Assembly: GCA_027067035.1 (NCBI GenBank)
Contig: JAMOMO010000407.1
Coordinates: forward strand, 1-6,582
DNA: 6,582 nucleotides
Direction: 5' to 3'
Origin: Desulfobulbaceae bacterium
Lineage (GTDB): Bacteria; Desulfobacterota; Desulfobulbia; Desulfobulbales; Desulfocapsaceae
A program made the position numbers and the translations under genes. The notes beneath the pieces were generated by a model. That model was not told the DNA's origin and searched no databases. It saw only the letters and a program-made list of their open reading frames with translations. Below, piece after piece: positions 1 to 4,873 of this stretch (positions within the stretch are counted from its first letter, which is position 1; each line of letters begins with the position of its first letter).

Positions 1-798
1 GAAGACAACGGAGACAAAACCAAAGATTGCAAGCCAGGCTATGCGTGTTCCGCCCCAGCCGCGGGTGTACCGGGCATGCAGTGAGATTGCATAGATAAAC
101 CAGGTGATCAGGGACCAGGTCTCTTTTGGATCCCAGCTCCAGTATGTTCCCCAGGCGGAGTTGGCCCAGATGGCACCGGTGATGATTCCAACGGAGAGCC
201 ACAGAAAACCAAAGACCATGGTTTTATGGGTGATGTCATCAATGACCTTCAGCGGTGGCAGGGTGCCAAGAAGGGTCAGGTCATTGGTGGTCTGTTTGGA
301 GTCACTCATGTTTTTGACCAGATACATGATACCGAGTCCTGCAGCGACGGCGAAGGCGGCATATCCAATGAAGCAGGTTATAACATGAGCCAGCAGCCAG
401 TTTGATTGCAGTGCGGGAACCAGGGGACTGATCTCTTTCTGAATGCCTGATGCAAAAGAGGCATACGCCATGGCCAGAAATGCAAAGGGTACGGCAAAGG
501 CTCCGATGACATGGGTCTTGAATTTCCACTCAATGAGAAGATAGAGGAAAATGATGGTCCATGCAAAGAAGACCACAGATTCATACATGTTGGTCAGGGG
601 GGCGTGTCCATATCCCAGCTGATAGGACTCCTGCCAGCGGAGGACCAGCCCCACCGTCTGTACAAGGAAGGCGAGTATGGTGAAGATTGTTGCTGCCGGA
701 CCAAGCTTCTTTGCCTTGAATATAAAAATAATGGCATAAAGAATGGTGGAAAACATGTATGTGAATGTTGTGATACCCAAGAGTTGTGAACTGTCCAT
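1..798 (-). CDS. ccsA: CcsA-type cytochrome c biogenesis protein (System II), 3' end outside window
   Basis: This is the polytopic membrane subunit of the System II cytochrome c synthase. With ResB it moves haem to the periplasmic side and attaches it to CxxCH apocytochromes. The first 266 residues are visible and the frame stays open to position 1. The tryptophan-rich WWD signature WGTYWSWDPKETW is at residues 216-228, followed by a helix ending SLHARYTRGW with His241. A second conserved His138 lies in NWLLAHV, and GHAPLTNMYES at 64-74 also fits the family. By comparison with characterised CcsBA proteins, His138 should be the first periplasmic haem ligand and His241 a membrane haem ligand. 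The second periplasmic His would fall just outside the window. About seven hydrophobic segments can be seen. The ATG start has GGAG six bases upstream (805-808). The gene lies 32 nt after resB and is probably cotranscribed with it. Family members are usually about 270-320 residues, so little is missing. CcmC shares the WWD motif, but the ResB neighbour favours CcsA. Confidence 0.93.
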   Translation of the reverse strand, partial: MDSSQLLGITTFTYMFSTILYAIIFIFKAKKLGPAATIFTILAFLVQTVGLVLRWQESYQLGYGHAPLTNMYESVVFFAWTIIFLYLLIEWKFKTHVIGAFAVPFAFLAMAYASFASGIQKEISPLVPALQSNWLLAHVITCFIGYAAFAVAAGLGIMYLVKNMSDSKQTTNDLTLLGTLPPLKVIDDITHKTMVFGFLWLSVGIITGAIWANSAWGTYWSWDPKETWSLITWFIYAISLHARYTRGWGGTRIAWLAIFGFVSVVF

Positions 799-830
799 AT
801 GGAACTCCAATTTAATGATCGTTTTATCTA

Positions 831-2156
831 TTATTTAGTATCAGCTTCTAATTTTGCAACAAGTGCAGTGAAGGTTTTTTCAAAACCGACCTTGTTTTTG
901 TTGGCACTTCCACTGGCAAGAATGGTGGTTTTCCCGTCTTCCCGGCTGAGCAGCAGCCAGATTCTTCTGTGGGACATGAAAAAGGCAACAAAAAGACCAA
1001 GAATCATCATGCCGCAGCCAAGATACACAACCCACACTCCCGGGTCTTTTGCAACCTGAAGTCCGGTGGCGTACATCTGTTTCCCGGCAATGGTATATTT
1101 TCCGTCGGGACGTTCAACGGTGGCCTGTTCTCCGGTATTGAGCCAGAAAGTGGAGGCGGGGCCAAGGTCATCCTTGAACCAGACCTTCATGCTTTTAAGG
1201 GTCTGCCCCATGGCCTGGGCATTAATGATACCTATTCTGCTGTTATTGAGACTGCCAAGGGTCTGCTGCTGTTGAAACGGAAGTATGACGGTTTCACTGA
1301 CCCCGGTCTGCTGATTTGTGACAGTGAGCAGAAAGTCTTCATATCCCTGATAGCTTGACTGATAAAAAGTGATTCCATTGTAGGTCAGCGGGTCATTAAC
1401 CACGATGTCCTTTTTCAGTACTTCTTTTCCGTCCTCTATAACGGTGAGCTTGGAGCGATACGCTTTTGGCATACCTGAGTCGTAGAAATCAATGTCAAAG
1501 TGATCACAGCGCACGGTGAAGCCCAGATCAAGACGATCCCCGCTTCCAAACTGATAGATAAAGCTGGTTCCCTTTGTTTCGGGCAGCATGATGGATCCTT
1601 TGAAGCCGTACATCTCACCGATGATTGCACCGATAAAAATAATAAGAATGGAGGCATGAACAATATAGACACCAGTACGTGTCATCGCCCCCTTCTGGGC
1701 AAAGAGAAGCAGGGAATCGTCACGTTTGCGACGTTCTGCCTTCCATCCACTCTCTGCCAGTTTTGCAGTGAGTTCATTGGCTAGACTCTCTTCCGTTTTC
1801 TCCGAAGTCCAGCTTGCGGATAAGCGCATCTTCCGGAGGCGTTTGAGGTCGATTGCAAGGTTGTCTGCCTTGATCTGCCTCCACACCCCGGGAAAACGGT
1901 CAATGGAGCAGACAATCAGGTTGACTGACAGAAGAGAGAGCAGGCCCAGGAACCACCAGGAGTTATACATATCAGGTATGGAAAGAACCTGGAAAAGCCT
2001 GGCCGTGGTTTCACTGTAATTATGTATATACCAGTCCATACTCTCTTTCTGCGGAATGACCGTACCGATTATGGAGGTGACTGCCAGAAGAAAGAGAGTG
2101 AAAAGGGCAAGTTTAACAGAGGAGAAAAAACTGAAAACAGGATTCTTTTTTTTCAT
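831..2156 (-). CDS. resB: ResB-family cytochrome c biogenesis protein (Ccs1/ResB)
   Basis: This 441-residue membrane protein is the ResB/Ccs1 partner of CcsA. The two together form the System II haem exporter and cytochrome c ligase. Hydrophobic segments lie at about 14-34, 67-85, 162-181 and 374-396. A large hydrophilic region sits between the third and fourth, as expected for the ResB periplasmic domain. Family features are the early IIGTVIPQ (29-36), the third helix with a conserved His167 (GVYIVHAS), NDPLTYNGITFYQSSYQG (254-271), and KDPGVWVVYLG (370-380) leading into the last helix. A 45-residue tail rich in Lys and Ser follows, probably cytoplasmic. The ATG start (2154-2156) has only a weak AAGG ribosome binding site at 2162-2165. 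The next gene is ccsA, and this order is common in Desulfobacterota. The gene looks complete, with no frameshift. Confidence 0.95.
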   Translation of the reverse strand: MKKKNPVFSFFSSVKLALFTLFLLAVTSIIGTVIPQKESMDWYIHNYSETTARLFQVLSIPDMYNSWWFLGLLSLLSVNLIVCSIDRFPGVWRQIKADNLAIDLKRLRKMRLSASWTSEKTEESLANELTAKLAESGWKAERRKRDDSLLLFAQKGAMTRTGVYIVHASILIIFIGAIIGEMYGFKGSIMLPETKGTSFIYQFGSGDRLDLGFTVRCDHFDIDFYDSGMPKAYRSKLTVIEDGKEVLKKDIVVNDPLTYNGITFYQSSYQGYEDFLLTVTNQQTGVSETVILPFQQQQTLGSLNNSRIGIINAQAMGQTLKSMKVWFKDDLGPASTFWLNTGEQATVERPDGKYTIAGKQMYATGLQVAKDPGVWVVYLGCGMMILGLFVAFFMSHRRIWLLLSREDGKTTILASGSANKNKVGFEKTFTALVAKLEADTK

Positions 2157-2180
2157 TTTAACCTTGGTATTAGTTATTAG

Positions 2181-2209
2181 TTAATATTCTTTATCAGAAG
2201 ACGGTTGAA
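2181..2209 (-). promoter_or_regulatory. Weak candidate promoter for the resB-ccsA operon
   Basis: Reading the minus strand toward resB, a TATTAA -10-like hexamer (2181-2186) follows a poor TTCAAC -35-like hexamer (2204-2209) with a 17-nt spacer. Transcription would begin about 15-20 nt upstream of the start codon. An equally weak alternative is TTGCTT (2211-2216) with TAAAGA (2188-2193), also 17 nt apart. The TATTAGT heptamer is tandemly doubled at 2168-2181 in this AT-rich leader. The call rests only on spacing and position before the first gene of the operon. Confidence 0.25.
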
Positions 2210-2478
2210 AAAGCAAGAAAATTGTCTGGTCCTTAAGCAGGGGTTGCGGCAGATCTTGCTATGAACTGTTTCCGAATAGAGTCTGGTCTGTTGGAAACGA
2301 GAGTATCTACATTTATTGCAGGCTTCATTGATACAAGTCAAAAAGCATACAAATCGCTTGAAAAGATTGAAACAACCAACAATACTAGGCCGTGCTTTTG
2401 CTGTCAATAACGGTTTTTTTTCATTTACAGCCATTTGGACCGAATCGGCATCAGGGATACACTCTGGTGGAAAAGTTC

Positions 2479-2507
2479 TTGCCATTCTTGTGGAAAACAG
2501 TTATAAA
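2479..2507 (+). promoter_or_regulatory. Sigma70-type promoter for rpmB
   Basis: A TTGCCA -35 box (2479-2484) and a TATAAA -10 box (2502-2507) are separated by exactly 17 nt. Each matches five or four of the six consensus bases. Transcription would start near 2514, giving an rpmB leader of about 93 nt. This is the best promoter match in the window and it points at a gene expected to be highly expressed. Confidence 0.65.
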
Positions 2508-2553
2508 AAGCAGTTTCTCGTTTGTTGAAGAATAATTGAAAATCTTTTTTTTA

Positions 2554-2587
2554 TGATTCCCGGATCTTATTTAATGTTTCGGAATCA
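2554..2587 (+). promoter_or_regulatory. Hairpin in the rpmB leader, just before the ribosome binding site
   Basis: TGATTCC (2554-2560) pairs perfectly with GGAATCA (2581-2587) around a 20-nt interior. Within that interior, GGA (2562-2564) can pair weakly with TTT (2577-2579) past a C-C mismatch. The stem ends eight bases before the AGGAG ribosome binding site and follows a run of eight T (2545-2552). It has no U-tract after it, so it is not a terminator. It could be an autoregulatory ribosomal-protein leader or only a stabilising structure. It does not match any L28 leader I know. Confidence 0.4.
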
Positions 2588-2606
2588 AACCATATAGGAG
2601 ATCGTC

Positions 2607-2801
2607 ATGGCTAAAGTCTGTCAAATTTGTGGCAAGGGGCCTGCCACCGGAAATAATGTTTCCCATGCCCACAATAAAACACGGCGTCGCTGGTTGCCGA
2701 ATCTCAAAAGAGTTCGGATGGTGACTTCAAACGGCAGTGCTGTACGGGCACGAGTCTGTACCCGTTGCATTCGTTCCGGAGCAGTGGTCAAGCCTGCCTG
2801 A
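2607..2801 (+). CDS. rpmB: 50S ribosomal protein bL28, zinc-binding (C+) form
   Basis: This is large ribosomal subunit protein bL28, 64 residues, the usual length for the short bacterial form. The sequence opens MAKVCQICGKGP and has the family pattern of a basic core (NKTRRRWLPNLKRVRM, 23-38) and an RVCTRCIRSG end. Four cysteines, Cys5, Cys8, Cys51 and Cys54, form two CxxC pairs and should hold a structural zinc ion. This makes it the zinc-containing C+ type rather than the zinc-free paralogue some bacteria use under zinc starvation. The ATG start is supported by AGGAG at 2596-2600, six bases upstream. It has its own promoter and terminator, and rpmG, its neighbour in E. coli and many other bacteria, does not follow. 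Confidence 0.98.
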   Translation: MAKVCQICGKGPATGNNVSHAHNKTRRRWLPNLKRVRMVTSNGSAVRARVCTRCIRSGAVVKPA

Positions 2802-2841
2802 AACTGAAGTGTGACGAGTTATGTTGTTTGTTCTGTTGTAC

Positions 2842-2880
2842 GGGTGATAGGGATCTGGTCCTGATCACCCTTTTTTTTTT
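2842..2880 (+). terminator. Strong intrinsic terminator after rpmB
   Basis: GGGTGAT (2842-2848) pairs with ATCACCC (2864-2870). After one A-G mismatch the stem continues with GGGA (2850-2853) against TCCT (2859-2862, including one G-U pair), closing a five-base loop. Ten consecutive T (2871-2880) follow directly. This is a textbook rho-independent terminator. It ends eight bases before the ribosome binding site of the next gene. Confidence 0.93.
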
Positions 2881-2900
2881 CGGTTTACAAGGTGATTCAG

Positions 2901-3152
2901 ATGAGTGAAGATATTACATTTCTCCCCCTTAAAGAGGCAATTCAGATCGTAGGGGCTATTCAGGAAGAAGAGGATATTCATCATCAAGACAGGCAGATTC
3001 TCACCGTTTACAATAAGGATGATAAAGAGATCTGCTGGTTTGATTTCGAAGAACTGGAAAAAGCTGTCGGTGACTGCCCAAAGGATCAGAAGAAAGAGTT
3101 GATTCAGGATTATATCTTAAAGCATATTCCAGACTGGGCCCTTGATATCTGA
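2901..3152 (+). CDS. Small acidic protein of unknown function (83 aa)
   Basis: I do not recognise this protein. It has 83 residues from the ATG at 2901 and about twice as many Asp/Glu as Lys/Arg. It has no signal peptide or membrane segment, so it is probably a small cytoplasmic protein. Visible parts are a helix-like start (LPLKEAIQIVGAIQEEED), a probable strand pair (ILTVYNKDDKEICWFDFEELEKAV), and a helical end (KELIQDYILKHIPDWALDI). Two His and two Cys are scattered and form no metal motif. I chose ATG 2901 over the in-frame GTG at 2892 because AAGGTGAT (2889-2896), a good ribosome binding site, lies at the right distance for the ATG and would overlap the GTG. The codon pattern and ribosome binding site make it a likely real gene. 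It starts 20 nt after the rpmB terminator and no promoter is evident between them. It may depend on read-through or on an undetected promoter. Confidence 0.8.
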   Translation: MSEDITFLPLKEAIQIVGAIQEEEDIHHQDRQILTVYNKDDKEICWFDFEELEKAVGDCPKDQKKELIQDYILKHIPDWALDI

Positions 3153-3166
3153 TGGGTCCCGTTCGG

Positions 3167-3193
3167 GGAGTGAACCCTGTTCAGTCCTTTTTT
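3167..3193 (+). terminator. Intrinsic terminator after the small acidic gene
   Basis: GGA (3167-3169) pairs with TCC (3185-3187). After a G-G mismatch, TGAAC (3171-3175) pairs with GTTCA (3179-3183) around a CCT loop. Six T (3188-3193) follow at once. It lies 14 nt past the stop codon and just before the 3' end of the convergent SDR gene. On the minus strand the stem has no U-tract after it, so it should act only in the plus direction. Confidence 0.7.
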
Positions 3194-3194
3194 C

Positions 3195-4028
3195 TCAGTC
3201 GTGGAGGATCCCTTCCGGAAAGGGAGGGGTCTTCTGGCATCCCAGGCATATCCCTCCATCCATACGAACTACGCTCCCTGTCATATAGTCTGCATCTCTG
3301 ATGAGAAACAGGCTTGCGTCTGCAACTTCCTCCGGCGTACCTGTGCGTCCAAGCAGACATTGACTGCTTATTGCATTTTTTTCATCAGCACTGAGTTCTC
3401 CCCAGCCCCGTGTCCCTTCTCCGTGGCGATTCTGAATGAGGCCAAGCATCAGTTCATTTACCCTGACAGAGGGTGCGGCCTCTCTGGCCCAGGTCTCCGT
3501 GAAGGATGAAACCGCGCGGTTTGCAGCGCTGTAGGCATCGTTGAAAAAGGGGGCACATGCCCCGCTTCTCCCACTGATACCGGAGACCGATGAGATATTC
3601 AGCACCGCTCCTTCACCGCTTCTCAGCATGAGCGGCAGACTGTGATGAAAGAGCAGCCACTTGGCCTTCAGGGTGGTGGCAAGTTCAAGCTCCCATTGTC
3701 CGTCATTGTGGGGCAGATCATAGCTTCCATGTACCACAGGCATTCCGCCACGTTCAATGTTGTTCACCAGAACATGCAACTCCCCGAACTGTTTTTCCAC
3801 AGTTGTCAGCATGTCCATGACTTCCTCTTTTTTTCTCAGGTCAACGGGGAGTGAAAGAAAGCTGAAACCGGCTGCTGTAAACTCCTCTTCCATTTCCACC
3901 TTTGATTGGGGCCAGTCAAAGGTGGGGAGGACGAGATTGACGCCGCAGGAGGCAAGTTTTTTTGCAATCGCCCGGCCAACAGGCCGTGAGGCACCGGGTA
4001 CTATCGCTGTTTTCCCTTTGAGTTTCAC
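3195..4028 (-). CDS. Short-chain dehydrogenase/reductase (SDR) homologue with degenerate active site
   Basis: This 277-residue protein has the SDR Rossmann fold. The cofactor loop is PGASRPVG (11-18) in place of the usual TGxxxGxG. Asp63 sits in PVDLRKKEEV, and NNIERGG (89-95) stands for NNAG. The end MTGSVVRMDGG (249-259) is typical of the family. In the active site Ser147 (NISSVSG) and Tyr166 are present, but the usual YxxxK reads YSAAN, so the catalytic Lys is Asn170. The catalytic Asn aligns with Thr119. The Ser-to-Tyr spacing is 19 rather than the usual 13. A classical dehydrogenase mechanism is therefore doubtful, although NAD(P) binding may remain. A CLGC pair (261-264) follows the DGG motif. 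Translation starts at GTG (4026-4028), which overlaps the methyltransferase stop by 4 nt as GTGA, with AGGAG at 4036-4040. The substrate is unknown. It could be a divergent enzyme or a non-catalytic partner. Confidence 0.88.
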   Translation of the reverse strand: MKLKGKTAIVPGASRPVGRAIAKKLASCGVNLVLPTFDWPQSKVEMEEEFTAAGFSFLSLPVDLRKKEEVMDMLTTVEKQFGELHVLVNNIERGGMPVVHGSYDLPHNDGQWELELATTLKAKWLLFHHSLPLMLRSGEGAVLNISSVSGISGRSGACAPFFNDAYSAANRAVSSFTETWAREAAPSVRVNELMLGLIQNRHGEGTRGWGELSADEKNAISSQCLLGRTGTPEEVADASLFLIRDADYMTGSVVRMDGGICLGCQKTPPFPEGILHD

Positions 4029-4738
4029 TGTAATGCTCCTCTGTTATCCTGCGCTGAAAACTGCTGCTGGATCTGTCTGAGAGTTGTTGCCAGGGGGTCA
4101 TCTTTGACTTTTGAGACTGCATAGAGCTGAATGCAGCCCTTTGAATGCGGCGAGATAAGGCTGAGCTTCCCGTGGCAGTGTTTTTTGAGAAATCCCTGAA
4201 GAGCGCCCTGGTCCATCCAGTCCCTGTAGTTATGGTAGTGATCAAGACCGGCAAGTCGTTCAATGAGAGGGATGATGATTTTTCCGACAAGAGCGGAATC
4301 ATAGCGTTCCGGGACAATTGAGTAGTCGGCAATGATAATATGTCCGTCATGTTTGAGGATTCTGCAGGCCTCCTGAAAGATAAGCTGCTGCTGCCGGGCT
4401 GTTTTTTCATGGAGTGCCAGGGTGATGATTACCCCGTCATACTCGTTGTCCGGCAGCGGCAGCCGTGTGGCATCCGTTTCCAGATAGTGGATGGATGACG
4501 GGCTTGTCTTCAGTGCCTGTGCAAGCATGGCACCTGAGAGATCAACTCCGGTGAGCAGCATCCTGTCATCATGCATCATCCGCAGCTGCTCACCTGTACC
4601 ACAGCATAGATCTATGACATTTGCGGCCCCGTAATGCCTGAGGCAGGTACGAATGTTATTGCGGATGGATCGCAGGCCCCGTGAGAGAAGTAAATCGTAA
4701 TAGGATGCTGCACGCTGATATTCGTCCCTGGTCTGCAT
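4025..4738 (-). CDS. Class I SAM-dependent methyltransferase (UbiE/Methyltransf_11 type)
   Basis: This 237-residue protein is a soluble class I methyltransferase that transfers the methyl group of S-adenosylmethionine to an unidentified acceptor. Motif I is VIDLCCGTGE (41-50). The acidic residue that binds the SAM ribose is Asp66 in LTGVDLSGAML, and motif II includes Asp89 in ETDATRLPLPDNEYDGV. The stretch EACRILKHDGHIIIADYS (123-140) is the strand typical of small-molecule methyltransferases. The C-terminal half (IERLAGLDHYHNYRDWM, 159-175) presumably shapes the acceptor site. The length suits the UbiE-like family, but nothing marks it as the quinone methyltransferase itself. The ATG start has only a weak GAGA-like ribosome binding site. 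It is first in a two-gene operon, and its TGA stop overlaps the GTG of the SDR gene. Expression of the two proteins is therefore probably coupled, and they may act on one substrate. Confidence 0.9.
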   Translation of the reverse strand: MQTRDEYQRAASYYDLLLSRGLRSIRNNIRTCLRHYGAANVIDLCCGTGEQLRMMHDDRMLLTGVDLSGAMLAQALKTSPSSIHYLETDATRLPLPDNEYDGVIITLALHEKTARQQQLIFQEACRILKHDGHIIIADYSIVPERYDSALVGKIIIPLIERLAGLDHYHNYRDWMDQGALQGFLKKHCHGKLSLISPHSKGCIQLYAVSKVKDDPLATTLRQIQQQFSAQDNRGALQ

Positions 4739-4776
4739 TATGTCTCTGTCGGCTTGAGTGGATCTCTTTTTCTTCC

Positions 4777-4806
4777 TTGCTATTCAGGAATAATGTAGCA
4801 TATTCT
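4777..4806 (+). promoter_or_regulatory. Candidate promoter for the M16 protease gene
   Basis: TTGCTA (4777-4782) and TATTCT (4801-4806), each matching four of six consensus bases, are 18 nt apart. The start would be near 4813, giving a leader of about 60 nt. The spacing is one base off the optimum, so this is only a plausible candidate. Confidence 0.35.
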
Positions 4807-4820
4807 TAGTTCTGCTTCCA
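4792..4820 (-). promoter_or_regulatory. Weak candidate promoter for the methyltransferase-SDR operon
   Basis: On the minus strand an extended -10, TGCTACATT (4792-4800), has a TGGAAG hexamer (4815-4820) 17 nt upstream of TACATT. The -35 match is poor, but the TGn extension can compensate. Transcription would begin near 4785, about 47 nt before the methyltransferase start. It overlaps the candidate promoter of the divergent protease gene. Confidence 0.3.
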
Positions 4821-4873
4821 TATATTCGCAAGGGAGATATCAGCTTCACTATTTCAACGGAACAGGAGGATTG

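Larger units (their letters stand above)
2157..2606. other. 450-nt divergent intergenic region between resB and rpmB
   Basis: No convincing gene lies here. Two overlapping open frames exist (2177-2485 minus and 2316-2528 plus). Neither has a ribosome binding site, and the minus one encodes an implausible Cys-rich, unpatterned peptide, so both are taken as chance. The left end holds the probable resB promoter and the right end (2479-2606) the rpmB promoter and leader. In the middle (about 2220-2470) I find no tRNA fold, terminator or substantial repeat. An 8-bp GTCTGGTC repeat at 2224-2231 and 2281-2288 is probably chance. The region is longer than two simple promoters need. Confidence 0.6.

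Noticed and set aside
104..1784. Several plus-strand open frames opposite ccsA and resB
   Set aside because: They are antisense to two clear family members, and their translations have no coherent features.
2224..2288. Direct repeat GTCTGGTC, 57 nt apart
   Set aside because: Only 8 bp and two copies, with no surrounding similarity. This is expected by chance in a region of this size.
2177..2485. 102-codon open frame on the minus strand between resB and rpmB
   Set aside because: It has no ribosome binding site, its product is Cys-rich with no domain pattern, its start overlaps the rpmB promoter, and it runs almost to the resB leader. It is most likely a chance frame.
2316..2528. 70-codon plus-strand open frame before rpmB
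   Set aside because: It lacks a ribosome binding site and runs through the rpmB promoter, and its product shows no recognisable pattern.
3154..3177. Alternative hairpin GGGT...ACCC with inner TCCC/GGGA after the small acidic gene
   Set aside because: It is separated from the T-run by ten bases, whereas the overlapping 3167-3187 stem sits directly before the T-run and explains termination better.
3916..4410. 164-codon minus-strand frame overlapping the methyltransferase and SDR genes
   Set aside because: It lies in another frame across two well-supported genes, and its Ser/Arg-rich translation is typical of an out-of-frame shadow.
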